A stretch of DNA of 64,000 nucleotides from Coniferiporia sulphurascens. Taxonomy: Eukaryota > Basidiomycota > Agaricomycetes > Hymenochaetales > Hymenochaetaceae. The notes beneath the pieces were generated by a model. It ran no database searches, was not told the origin of the DNA, and saw nothing but the letters and a program-made list of their open reading frames with translations. Positions within the stretch are counted from its first letter, which is position 1. Every line of letters begins with the position of its first letter. Where the stretch lies: assembly GCA_002794785.1 (NCBI GenBank), contig NBBA01000002.1:2108001-2172000 (forward strand), written 5' to 3'. A program made the position numbers and the translations under genes. This document shows positions 45,938 to 56,583 of this stretch, one piece after another.

Positions 45938-46816
45938 ATGGTGAGTGCTGTCCACGCCGTTTCTATGCGTACAGGGCGTCTGGGGTGTACCTACATGAGC
46001 GATTGTGTGGTTGGAGGGGTAGGGTGGGGTGGATGGGGGACGGGTGAGGTGGATGGCATGGGTATGGGTTGGATGACATGGGTGGATGGAACGGATAGAT
46101 GAAAGAGATGGGTGATACGGATGGCTGGAGGGACGCTCTGGACGCTCTGCTCTGGCTTTGTGTGTGCACTGGGGGGAACGACTTGCTAACTACTCCATGT
46201 TGCTTTTCTTTCTCTAGACGAAAGGTTCGCTTTTTTAACCGCCTTTTTGCGCCTAAGAGCGCTAGGGTGGAGTTGTACTGACTGATGGGATTTACTTGCT
46301 GCGCGATCTTGTTGTTGACTTTGGCGGATAGGTACCTCGTCCTTCGGGTACGTCTCTTCTTGTCTTCCTCCCGTGCAGAGTTACTTGGTTTCTGAACAAT
46401 TTCCCTTTTGTCGCGTACCACAGTAAGCGCCACACCAAGTCGCACACCCTGTGCCGCCGCTGCGGAAACCGTGCGTTCCACAGGCAACACAAGAGTGCGT
46501 TCTAGTTCTCCCCCTACTGGTCGCCCCATTTCTCGCGCAGACCAATTGTTCTGACGGCTTGTGTCGTGTACAGCCTGCGCGCAGTGCGGCTACCCGTCCG
46601 CGAAGTTGCGCTCGTACGAGTGGGGCCAGAAGGCAAAGCGCCGCAAGACGACGGGCACTGGACGCATGCGCCACCTCAAGGAGGTGTCTCGCCGCTTCAA
46701 GAACGGCTTCAGGTGTGTCTACACGTCTCAACTTTTTTAAACTCATGACTGACCACTCGGCGTGCAGGGAAAACACGTCTGCTGTGAAGAGGAAGTCGGC
46801 ATCGGCGGAGGCATAA
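45938..46816 (+). CDS. RPL37: 60S ribosomal protein eL37 with micro-exons
   Basis: Six coding exons: 45938..45940, 46218..46224, 46332..46347, 46424..46494, 46574..46712 and 46768..46816, giving 94 residues. The first exon contributes only the ATG, the second 7 nt (ACG-AAA-G) and the third 16 nt, together making MTKGTSSFG. The protein then has the zinc-ribbon signature [25 protein letters not shown] and [19 protein letters not shown], an exact match in layout to eL37. It is a structural component of the 60S subunit. The 277-nt first intron is G-rich with repeated GGATGG-like units. Because of the micro-exons, automated tools could easily lose the start codon. Confidence 0.95.
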
Positions 46817-48720
46817 GGTGTTCATGCTCCGATCCTGTTATTTTCTACGACTAGTATGGTTGTGCTCTATGCATCATGACCCATGTACTTGCCCTTTCCC
46901 ACTCCTGCACGCGCACGGCGCCCCCACACCACAAAATATGACCGTTTTCCCTGTCATGCATATGCACTTTCTCTTCTTGTCGTGAACCCCAATGCGTGAG
47001 GCAAGAAAGAAGGCTGTCAAGTGTTCCAAGTGGAGCGGGCCGTCGCGGGTGAATCCGCGAGGTCTGGACTGCCAGAAGGCGCGCGATCTGCGCAACGCGC
47101 ATTGCACGTCATTCATTTGACTGCGCTTGCTGGTCTGGAGTTTATGTTAACTGCTTCTGTGCGGCGCTCCTGAAAGTGGCACGCACTTCTGCTGCGGGCG
47201 GATATAAGCATATTAATCCGCTAGAGCAAGGTATTATCCGTACGCCCGCCGGTCCGAGTCTTTGCCTGGGCTTTGGACTTGCCGTTCTCGTCTAGGTGAG
47301 TCCGTGAGCTGTGTACCGACTCCCGAGCGACTATAGCTAGGTACACCTTCCATGATCCCCTTCTTCCATGACCTGCCTCCTTCAGAGCGTTCTGACGTCT
47401 GATGTAAGGCCTCCGGTACTCGTACCTCTGACGGAGGTCTATGCGCTTAGCGGCTTAGCGGCTTAGTTCAACTTGTCCACCTTCCCGTGCGGACTGCGGA
47501 TTGGGTTGGGTTGTGAGCAGTTTTCGCCACTAGTAATGGTAGCTTCCCTCCAGTTTCCAAGTTCAATTCTTCCGGAAACGGTGACTTTTTTGGGTTTGGG
47601 CTTATCATGGTTCGTGGTTTGTGGTTCGTGCGGATGCGAAAAGTGTATACTGTACAACTACTGTTTCCAGATGTAGATGTATAGGTGGCTAGTAATTACC
47701 GAACACCTCAGAAGGAAAATGCTAAAGTACAGTTCAGTAGATACAGCTTCGTGTGGTCTTTTCACACACAAGAGGAAGAAAAAAGCAAGGTGCGGACGGT
47801 GCGTCATGATAGAACCCAACTGGCACATACTCATACTCATGAATGGAAACTGGGCATAACGACTTCGGTGCCCAAGGTACCGATGCGACTAGGTCAAGTC
47901 CGACACCAAAAATACCCAGTACTCCTCGGCCGTCACACCAAAATAACGACCTCTGGTACTCTGCAGAGTGCATGCTGCATGCATGTAGTAGGATTGCAAA
48001 CCGGCACGGCACGGAACCCTCCCGTCCAAGTCCACGCACAATCAACATGTATAAATAAATACAGCGAGAAGCGTAGAAAAGAAAAGAAAGAAAAAAGGTA
48101 ACTATATGAAGATGCGTGCGTTGTTCGTGGCGCGTGCTGGCAGTCTGCATGAGCGTCAAGAAGAAGAAGAATGCAAGATAACGTGATGCAGGAGGAGGAG
48201 AGGGGGGTGATAATGGGAAAAGATCGGAAAATCGGTCGTTTGTTCGTGTGGAGCAGACTCTCAACGTCGACGTGTACGCAAGTGCTTAATATGAACGACG
48301 TTGCGTAATATGATAGGGAACGGTGAACGGTAATACTAGTACCTGTAGTGGGAGCGGAAGTGCTAAATAAAAGTGGTGGTGGCAGAGGAATGGTGGTACA
48401 CGGAAGGAGACGAGGAGAGCGAAGATGGACGTAACAGGCGGATAGATAGAGGTGGAAGAGGGAAGAGGGCAATAGGAGTGGGGAAGAAGCGACCCGACGG
48501 CGACGAAGGCGTTTTTAAAAGGAAAGAAGCGAGGTGGGGGCAGATTAAGGGATAAAAAGAGAGACGAAGAAAGATAATTCCAGAGTTCTATGCGGTGGAT
48601 GTGACAGCAAATAGAGGATATGATGTGCTACGATATGTGGGTATTTTGGCATTCCTGACCCGCCAAGCAAGAGTGGTGGAGAGGAAGGAGACAGCTAAGA
48701 GAACAAGAACGCAGGGCTCG
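46817..48720. other. Long convergent intergenic region
   Basis: A 1.9-kb gap between the 3' ends of eL37 and the Pro/Ser-rich gene. Frames of 130-180 codons on the minus strand are low-complexity and lack family resemblance. It contains an 8-bp tandem repeat at 47443 and a short inverted repeat (CCTCCG at 47410 with CGGAGG at 47432). No gene is supported. Confidence 0.4.
47443..47466 (+). repeat. Three tandem 8-bp units (SSGCTTAG class)
   Basis: GCGCTTAG followed by two perfect CGGCTTAG copies. It lies just after a short inverted repeat in otherwise featureless intergenic DNA. Confidence 0.8.
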
Positions 48721-50192
48721 TCATGCGAGCATGACCAGCGGGAGCGACATCTTCCGCGCGTTCACCCGCTGTGGTGACGTCCTATCTCGGCCATCCCGTC
48801 CTTCAATGGGCTCGCGGGGGGCGGGCGACGTCGGTGAGGAGGGCGTCGGCGGAGCGGCAGCTGAGCATCTTGCAGGCGATCCGTTCACGCGGAGAGGCGA
48901 GGGCAATTTAGCCGTTCTCGGCGAACCCGGAGCTACCACGGGAGAAGGAGGAGCAGGCGGAAGCGTACGTGTCTCAGCGGGAGGCGAGGGCGGCAGCGCC
49001 GCGGACGACAGCTGGGCCTTCAGCGGACTCGGCGCACCCGACTTTGCATGGCAGCGAGCACGGTCAGAATTGTGATTGTGAATATGATTGCCATGATGCA
49101 CAACATGCTTGCGCGCTCCAGGCCAATCATGCGGCCAATCCTCGTCCTCATCCTCCGTCTCGCCCTCGCTGCCCGAGCCGCGTGAGGAGTCGGAGCTCGC
49201 GAACCCAAGCTTGCGTTCTAACCCGAGGGTCGCGCTGCCACCGACACCGGAAAAGCCTGCAAAGGGACTGTACGCGCTGTATGCGCCAGTCGGTTCATGC
49301 GGCGGAGAGAGAGCCCCTGATGATGAGCTCGGCGAGAGAACGTCATTGGGACTACTCAAGCCACTCGTACTTGGCGTAGCCGTCGGTGTTGGGGCTGGAG
49401 TATCGAGGAGGGGCAAGAATGTAAAATTGCGGGCTCTCCTAGGTGGCGGAGGGGGGATGGATGTCACCAGAGGGCGCGGGGGTGTATCGGGCGGCGAAGG
49501 TGTCTGAACGAGAGATGCGGGGTGCACATATGCGCCCGCATTCGGCGATGTCGGGCCTGTGCTTTTAGGCGAGCTGGAAATAGAATTGGAGTGCAGCTTG
49601 CAGCTCTTCGCGTGCTCGCAGACGCGAGAGCCAGGGACGCCTGCATCGACGTTGAACGCCTTGCACAGACAGGCCTCGGACAGCGCACGACCGAAGGAAG
49701 CGGCGAACGGGCCCGAATTAGGGGACGTTGGTGAGCGTGGACACGTAGGAGCGGGCGACTCCGGGAGGAGTGGGAGGAGTGCGACGGGGACATTGGAGAG
49801 GAAACGGGACGTCGAGCCGTTCGCTGTATGTGCGCGTGCACAGGCGCGAGCGACAGCGACCTGCATCTGCTTGAGTTCGAGAATGTCGCTGAAATGGAGA
49901 GGTTTCGGCCGAAGGCGAGCGAGAGACGAGTCAGCACAAGAGCTATAAGGGTGAGGTCATAGCAGATAACGTACTCATAGGACAGCTTGGATGCAATATC
50001 AACTGGAGATCTGTCCCAATCGTCCGCAGGGTGGACCTCGTCGGAGTCCTTCTCGCGGAAGCTGACGGACCTCGAGCAGGATGGACGCGGGACAGAGGGG
50101 CGGGAGGGACCCGAGCCCGGGGAGGGAGAGCCGCTACAGGGCGAGGAGGACGAGGGGAAGCGTGTGTGCTTGAGACAGCTCTTGATGTTCAT
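48721..50192 (-). CDS. Pro/Ser-rich protein of unknown function with conserved N-terminus
   Basis: Two exons: 50192..49975 and 49888..48721, giving 461 residues. The N-terminus MNIKSCLKHTRFP, the block RSVSFREKDSDEVHPADDWD and the helix VDIASKLSYDDILELKQM look conserved. The intron falls inside this last helix. The rest is low-complexity Pro/Ser with runs of Pro and an acidic run (GSEGETEDEDEDWPHDW), plus a His-rich patch (HVVHHGNHIHNHN). A CxxC-like cluster (CLCKAFNVDAG to CEHAKSCKLH) follows the first third. I recognise no named family. No signal or membrane segment is seen. KSCLK followed by a VSF-type motif recalls protein phosphatase 1 docking sequences, which is only a suggestion. Confidence 0.75.
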
Positions 50193-51111
50193 TGCGTGCG
50201 ATGGGGGAGGAACGGAACGTATCCGTGCCGCAGAGGAGAGTGTGTGGAAGAGACGACAAAGGGAGGACAAAAGTTTTGAGTGCGTCGGAAGAAGTCGGAG
50301 GAAAGTGGAGACCTGAGACAAGTTGGCCTAGAGTGTAGTGCCACGGCCAACACAGCCGGGGGAGGCTGGCTGCGACGCTCGACGATGTGAGTGGACTGGG
50401 GACAAGGAGGATATGGGGGGGATTAAGTATGCATACGGGGGTCGTGTGCTCTCATTTCGCCGTCCAGTCGCCTACCCCGACTCCAGGCGTCCGAATTGTT
50501 ATTCCGCCTTTCATTTCTTTCGTAATCATTCACCCCCAACTTCCTGGATTACGTAATTCTCCCTCATCGTTATTGGCTGCCTCCGATTTCCTCGTCGATC
50601 ATTGGTCCCCCACTTTAAGCCGGTGGCCAATTATACTAGACAAACGCTAGCACAACCGAGTCCCGACTATCCTCGTCTTCCCTGTTTGCTTTCCAGTCTA
50701 AACATCGTTATAAATATATCTAGCTAAATCCGTCCTGCGCCGACCTGTTCCGCTGGCCACCGGTCCGCATTGCAAATACGCTTTCACTCACGCTGCTTCA
50801 ATGCTGCTCCATCTACCTTTCCCAGCCAGCGTCAACTTGCTTGTTTGGGGGCGCGTTTCATCCACCCATACACCAAGCTCCGGTATACATGGCGACTCTG
50901 ATCCGTGCCCCTTGCTCGTGCCCAAGATTGATTCCTCGTATTTATTTCGGGAAACAAAGTGTGAAAAAACGTGTTCCTCTAACTTTGCATGTCCCGGTAA
51001 GCCGTACGTATATGTATCGTCCCACTTACGTATCCCCGCTCAAGTCCAGCCCAGACCTCCCCACCCCCCACCGAAAATCGCCGCAAATCGTACGCGCACG
51101 CTAGCCTGAGT
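50193..51111. other. Intergenic region upstream of the Pro/Ser-rich gene
   Basis: The left part is the promoter of the minus-strand gene. A TATAAATA element near 50709 lies 92 bp before an ATG at 50801 that opens a 102-codon plus-strand frame ending at 51109. That frame is weak evidence for a small gene and I do not call it. Confidence 0.35.
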
Positions 51112-51516
51112 CTACCCGACAACGACAGCATCAAGCTCAAGCTCAACTAGCATCTCCTCCCTCACAAAGCGCGCGCCCACAATCATCGTCGCAGCAGGCG
51201 CAACATCCCCAAGCGCCCCGCGCAACGCGCCACCCACGTCATCCGCGTACTCCGCGTGCCTGACGAACATGCGCACGCGCACGACGTCAGTGCGCGCGCC
51301 GCCGAGCGCTGTCACTGCACGTAGCACCTCTGCGAACGCCGCGTCTGCCTGGGCGCGTGCGTTGTTGACGTGCTCGGGCTCGAGCTGTGGCAGGCCGGTG
51401 GATGGGCTGAGCGCTGTTGTGCCCGAGACGAAGATGAAGGGCCCGCGTCGCACGGCGCGCGAGTAGCCGAATGCGGATTCGTATGGGTTGTTTGTCGAGA
51501 AGCGTTGTGTGTCCAT
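51112..51516 (-). CDS. RidA/YjgF/UK114-family enamine deaminase
   Basis: A single exon encoding 134 residues. It contains GPFIFVSGTTALSP, the central QADAAFAEVLRAVTALGG helix, VVRVRMFVRH and the C-terminal strand VREEMLVELELDAVVVG. The conserved arginine that binds the enamine carboxylate is expected in the VGARFVREEML region. Members hydrolyse reactive 2-aminoacrylate-type intermediates, protecting PLP enzymes. No targeting sequence is visible, so it is probably cytosolic. Divergent groups of the family have other roles; this one ends in EEMLVELEL rather than the typical DALVEIE, so its exact activity is not certain. Confidence 0.88.
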   Translation of the reverse strand: MDTQRFSTNNPYESAFGYSRAVRRGPFIFVSGTTALSPSTGLPQLEPEHVNNARAQADAAFAEVLRAVTALGGARTDVVRVRMFVRHAEYADDVGGALRGALGDVAPAATMIVGARFVREEMLVELELDAVVVG

Positions 51517-52060
51517 TTGGTCTTGAGGATGAAGTTAATCGGTTGAGTGGCTAAAGATTCTGGCTTGGGACACGCAGTACTAGTCCCGAGATAACCTTCT
51601 GGTCCTTGCTTCGATTCGTTATAGACAATATCGACTATGACTCGATGAAGACGTTCCAATTCCCCGCTTGATCACCCGATCCTGGCTAGACTCTAGCAAA
51701 AGTTCATCTAATTGAGGTACAGTACAACTCGCCAAAAGACCTCCAACGAATTGGATGCGTTGGATATGAATCAATAGAAACAGATACGACTCGCCCGCGC
51801 TGTATTCAGAGATCAGACTTGGCGTATTTTCAATTAGCCAGATGCCGGATCGATACACCTAGAGAACCTCGCAGGTGACGGACAACCGGGCCCGTGGTCC
51901 CTACGATCGCTTAGTAAACGTCAAAGCACACACACACGCACAGCCACGCCTTTATCTTATCTGTCCAAATCTCCAAGCTTTTTTCTTTTTCTTTAAATTT
52001 GACTCGCATACAGCCAGCTGTTCATCTATACATCTACGTGCCACAACCACAAACCACGGG
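51517..52060. promoter_or_regulatory. Divergent region between the RidA gene and ADE1
   Basis: A 544-bp gap between opposite starts. It is presumably a pair of promoters. The last 100 bp before ADE1 are pyrimidine-rich. No specific site recognised. Confidence 0.4.
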
Positions 52061-53319
52061 ATGACGGAAACTGGCACTGCGCTGACAAGCACCGCGCTCC
52101 CCGAGTCTTCTACGCTCACGTTCGTCTCGCGCGGCAAGGTGCGCGACCTGTACGAGGTCGTCGACTCGGACTCGGACTCGGAATCGGAGGAGCGATACCT
52201 CCTCTTCGTCGCAACAGACAGGATCTCCGCGTTCGACGTCATACTCAACAACGTGCGCCCTCTCCCCTTCCCCCCTTAAATACGCTAACGAGAAAGAAAA
52301 AACCGAAATCCCAACACACCACACAGGGCGTCCCAGACAAAGGCGCCCTCCTCACGCAGCTCTCTCTCTTCTGGTTCGCGCGCCTCCACCGTACACTCGC
52401 GCACCACGTCGTCGCAGGCACGCTCGACGACATGCCCTCAGGCGTACGGGCGCAACTCGCACCGCACTGGCTGTCTGCGCGTCTTGCGGGTCGTACGCTC
52501 CTCGTTCGCAAGGCCCGCGTCGTCCCCCTCGAAGCTATCGTACGCGCTTACCTCACTGGTGCGTTGATACGTTTCCTTCTTTTTCCTGTGTTTTGACTTG
52601 GATTGAACGCCCGCGAAAAAAGGGTCGGCGTGGTCCGAGTACAAGAAGACGCACACCGTGCACGGCATCCCGCTCCCGGAGGGCTACGTCGAGTCTGCCA
52701 AACTCGCCGAACCGCTCTTCACGCCGTCGACCAAGGCAGCCCAGGGCGAACACGACGAGAACATCTCCCCCTCACGCGGTACGTCTCCGTCTCTGTCTCA
52801 CTCACCCACCCAAACGGCAACCCGATAACTCAATTTCTACATCCACCTGTATATTCTACAGCAAAGGAACTCATCGGCGAAGATCTCTACACACACGTCG
52901 AGCGTGCCGCACTCGCGCTCTTCGCCGAAGCGTCCTCATACGCGCTCTCGCGCGGTGTCATCCTCGCCGATACCAAGTTCGAATTCGGACTTGTCCCTGC
53001 CTCCTCCTACACCGATGGGTCCGACGAATCCACCCCGATAATCAACGTCGACGGCGAGCCGCACCGGCTCATCCTCGTCGACGAGGCGCTCACGCCAGAC
53101 AGCTCGCGCTACTGGTCCGCCGCGGCCTACGCACCAGGCCGGCCACAGGCGTCCTTCGACAAGCAGTTCCTGCGCGACTGGCTGCTCGAGAACGGCTTCC
53201 GCAAGGGACTCGAGAGCGGGCCGGCCGGCAAGGAGGGCGCGGGCTGGAGTATGACGCCAGAGGTGGTCGAGGGGACGCATCAGAGGTACGCGGAGGTCGT
53301 GAAGATGCTGACAGAGTGA
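52061..53319 (+). CDS. ADE1: SAICAR synthetase (Ade1)
   Basis: Four exons: 52061..52252, 52327..52558, 52623..52778 and 52862..53319, giving 345 residues. Motifs of phosphoribosylaminoimidazole-succinocarboxamide synthase are complete: [73 protein letters not shown] and [11 protein letters not shown]. The enzyme joins CAIR and aspartate with ATP in purine synthesis. An acidic Asp/Ser/Glu stretch in the first exon ([14 protein letters not shown]) lengthens a loop relative to the 306-residue yeast enzyme. Expected to be cytosolic and functional. Confidence 0.95.
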
Positions 53320-53702
53320 AATGGGTTCCTTTTTTTTTTTGCGAGAACGCGCGGGAAAATCGGGGCAGGGGCTTGTGTAATCCTAAACTCAAGATGGTGT
53401 ATATATATATAGGAATGCGAGAATTGCGGTAGATGTATAACATACGGCCCTGAGTGGGAAGTGCGCGGGAGATCCTGGGTGAGATTATTGGAAAAGGGCG
53501 ACGGAAGAGTCGTGTGGGCGGAAGGGGAAAGGGTGTACTGCTTATCGGGCATGAATTATATCAATATCAGATATGACGGGAAGCAGAAGGTTAAGGTCAA
53601 CTTGAATGACGGAGGTTGACACGGGATGTGAGTGAGGTACCGAAGGACAAGAAACCAATGCTACGAAGAAGGGAAGGGAAAAACGGAAGGCGCGCCTATG
53701 GT
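53320..53702. other. Convergent intergenic spacer
   Basis: Lies between ADE1 and the membrane-protein gene 3' ends. It starts with a T-run and a TA repeat near 53400. No gene. Confidence 0.5.
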
Positions 53703-54562
53703 TCACATGATCTCGACGATAGACGGATAAACGCTGGACAGGCAAGGATGAGCTCACGAACCCCATTCATGATTCAAGCCAGTACTCACCCAAGTATTCC
53801 GATGAGAGTCTGGACGAGTGCGAATATCATTGGCATCCACCTATACAAAAGCGGCGACCAATCAGCCCTCTGGATTAAAGAATGTGCGAGGGAAAACTGG
53901 CGACAAGTCGGAAGGAAGTAGAGAAGCGTAAACACGTACGTAGACATATTGAAACGACCCGCTCCGTACAGAGCTGCGAGGACGTAGCCGATCACTGCGG
54001 AGCCGAAGGTCGCGCCGAGCAGGCCTGCCGCGATGTACATGAGGAGCACGAGCAGCGCGTAAGCCGCGCGCGTACAGTGCGGGTTGACCCTCGGGGGTGT
54101 TCGGCGCGCCGCGCGTGAGGCGCCGGTGGAGGCGCGCGAGAGGGTCGGACGGACTGGGTCAGGCGTAGGGATAGGTGGCGTAGACACGAGAGGGTATACG
54201 TCATGCGAGCCAGCGTTACGGTTGAGGTAGCTTAAGCTGGAGAAGCGCCGAGGGGCAGGGACGAAGAGGATATTGAGGAAGGCGAACGTGCCGCATATGA
54301 CGAAGAAGGGGAGGTAGAATATGAGGGACCAGTACAAGGTGAAGCGGAAGACGTCTGAGGGGACAAAGCATGTGAGAATAGGGACTAGGGTGACGTCTGC
54401 GGGGAAATGTCGCGAGGCTGGGCTGGCCGGCTTACCGTTGGGATCATAGAGGTACGCAGCACGCGGCTGCACTGGGTCCTGATGAGCGACGTTGAGCAGC
54501 TCTACGAAGGGGTCATAGAGGGAGGGCCATGGCGGAGCGTGCCCGCGAGCACTGGAGCTCAT
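53703..54562 (-). CDS. Multi-pass membrane protein of unknown function
   Basis: Exons read as 54562..53940, 53840..53787 and 53733..53703, giving 235 residues. About four hydrophobic helices are visible: FTLYWSLIFYLPFFVICGTF, AYALLVLLMYIAAGLLG, AVIGYVLAALYGAG and WMPMIFALVQTLIGIL. The N-terminal part (SLYDPFVELLNVAHQDP) is soluble and a Pro/Arg/Thr-rich loop follows the first helix pair. Two points are uncertain. The final donor could be GTACTG (ending VYPSIVEIM, chosen here) or the stronger GTGAGT (ending FIRLSSRSCEP). An in-frame 39-nt segment at 54397-54435 bounded by GTAAGC and CGCAG could also be an intron. No family is recognised. Confidence 0.65.
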
Positions 54563-55004
54563 CGCACGACGGCGGCCGCGTCCTCGTCGTTGTCGTCGAG
54601 TTGGTCAAGCTCGATGGGGAGAGCGAACGGGGGAACCACGTAATCGAAGGCAAGGGGCAACGTCACTTGTGATGACATAAGCTTCCAATTGCAGGAAGCG
54701 ATTGGCCGTGGAGAGTCGAGTGAACTCCGAGTGCGCCTGGATGAGCTCACCCGGCACGAATTCAGCCCTTTCCCGCAGCACGAGGCCCCGCCTTTAGCTT
54801 CTCAATTGCATTTCTCTCCCATTGCGTCCGTTCTTTGCACGGATCTTGCTCGTCTTCCGCGGCTCCGCTCACTACATAATCCTCCACGCACCATGGCCAT
54901 CGCGCAAAATTCGCCCTCTTCTATTCGTCGAGCCCCGCTAGCGAAACACTTATTGCGCTCGCTGCACCCTGCGCCTAATACCAGTACCCTCACTTGCCTG
55001 TTGC
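54563..55004. other. Intergenic region with possible divergent promoter
   Basis: It lies between the membrane-protein start and a putative small plus-strand gene. An ATG at 54893 opens a short frame of about 53 codons that stops at 55051 and overlaps the next frame; I do not call it. Confidence 0.35.
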
Positions 55005-55424
55005 ATGGCATCCTACTGGAGATCGGTCCTCGGCTGGCTTGCGACGTCTAGCCTTCTCCACGACGAGGGTCTTGAGATCGAGAAACGGGAGCCCGCCCCA
55101 CACCCGCTCGAGAACGCCGGGTATGCGCCATCCTCCACATCCCCTCGGAGATATGCACACTCTACATCGCGCACCACGCTTACGTCGTTCGCACCCATCA
55201 TCCTCATCCCCGGAACCGTCAACTCGTCGTTTATGCTCCTCGCACCGCCCCCGCCCACCCTGAGGCGAAGGGGAAACCTTAAGGGCACGTGCAAAGGCGA
55301 GGCTGGCAATTCGTTCCGCCTGCAAACCATGCACACACCGCAGGACACAGAGACCGGGCCCGTCGCACGGCGGACGCCGTACACCGCGGAGTCAGAAGCG
55401 ATTCTTGGTGTGAAGTCCGGATAA
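55005..55424 (+). CDS. Putative small protein, unknown
   Basis: An ATG-started frame of 139 codons (MASYWRSVLGWLATSSLLHD) ending at a TAA soon followed by AT-rich sequence. The first 30 residues have a helix-like pattern. The rest is Pro/Ser/Thr/Arg-rich. No intron is required and no family is recognised. An antisense frame of similar length exists, so coding status is uncertain. Confidence 0.3.
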   Translation: MASYWRSVLGWLATSSLLHDEGLEIEKREPAPHPLENAGYAPSSTSPRRYAHSTSRTTLTSFAPIILIPGTVNSSFMLLAPPPPTLRRRGNLKGTCKGEAGNSFRLQTMHTPQDTETGPVARRTPYTAESEAILGVKSG

Positions 55425-56343
55425 AGTTGAAGGGACACGGTTTTTCTTTTTAAAATTCGGGATGTCTTCCCTGCTCGTCTAATTACTAAAAAGCCGCACG
55501 TTGCGCCTGTACGTTATATTCCATTCCCGCTGTGTCTGTAAAGTAAATGCCTCCGCTTAGTATACGAGTCCCCTTTAGGATCACGTGATGATTAGTACGC
55601 ACAACCTTGTACACCTCTTTCTCTAAAATGCAATGTGTTTTGTAACATGATCAAAAAAGGAATAAATAGTTTGTGTTTTGTGTACCTCTTACCGAATTTG
55701 GATATGTTTTCGCGGAGGGGCGAACTGCGGAAGCAAATGTTACGAAATGACGGATGAGGAAAGTGATACAGTTCAGGGCGGTGCACAGTGCAGTGGGCAG
55801 ATTATCTCGTAGAAGAAGTACTGCGCGTGAAGTAAGCTTTAAGTATAGCGGAGAGAGCCTATACGCAAGTAATAAACGCGTTGGGCCGATGGAAAGTGAA
55901 TTGACGTAAGTGAGAGATGAATAACCCTGGATCTATATCGAAGGCGATCCAAAGCTTCGAAAGTCGTCATAGGTTTCGGCATCGTCATCAAATCCTATCA
56001 AATCTGTCTAGGCCGACCTGCCAAGACACGTGGCGTCAGCGCTTGCGGGCATGTAATTACGATCTAGCTTGTTCTACTTGTCCGTACTCTCAGCTTCGCG
56101 GCTTCTGTGAGTACCACCACTGCTACTGTCCTTTCCCCTCCCTAGGCCTCAGCTCGCCCTCCACCCTCGCTCCTTCAAATACCGCCTGCTCAACCTCTTT
56201 TCTTTAACAGCCCAGTTGCACATTCACAACAACATCACCACCACCGCCAACAAATACCGGCGACTGACGCGACTGTCTCCGACTTTTCGACCGACTCGGA
56301 GTCCCACACTCACACTTGCAACACCAACCCCCGCCTCCCGCAT
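55425..56343. other. Intergenic region with probable 5' leader
   Basis: No coding signal to about 56100. From there the plus strand is CT- and CAA-rich and lacks good ATGs, which fits a promoter and 5' leader for the small gene at 56344. Confidence 0.4.
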
Positions 56344-56583
56344 ATGCCGCTCACCCAATCGGACTCCGTCGACTCTTTCCTCACCTGGCTCGCAGCCCCG
56401 CCCGCTGCGGGTGGTCAACTACCCTTGAACGGCGTACCCGATCCCGCAAAACTGCGCGAACTCCGAAAGAACCCCCTCGAAGACATGGCCCGCCCGCTCA
56501 TGCTCACCGGCTCGAACACGTCCGCGTCTGCTCCAGGTGGGAGGCCTGCCCACGCCAGTACCGCGGGAAAGACCAGCTTGTAA
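56344..56583 (+). CDS. Putative short protein (79 aa), unknown
   Basis: The first ATG after a leader-like stretch opens a 79-residue frame: MPLTQSDSVDSFLTWLAAPP, then a Gly/Pro turn, then the charged helix PAKLRELRKNPLEDMARPLM, and a Ser/Ala/Gly-rich tail. The balanced composition of the first 60 residues, unlike surrounding shadows, suggests it is translated. A GTGGGA donor near 56538 could splice the tail to later exons, which I could not find. No family recognised. Confidence 0.45.
   Translation: MPLTQSDSVDSFLTWLAAPPAAGGQLPLNGVPDPAKLRELRKNPLEDMARPLMLTGSNTSASAPGGRPAHASTAGKTSL

Noticed and set aside
55013..55438. A 141-codon minus-strand frame
   Set aside because: Overlaps the slightly better plus-strand frame at 55005. 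Neither is certain, but this one has weaker start context and Ser/Arg/Val shadow composition.
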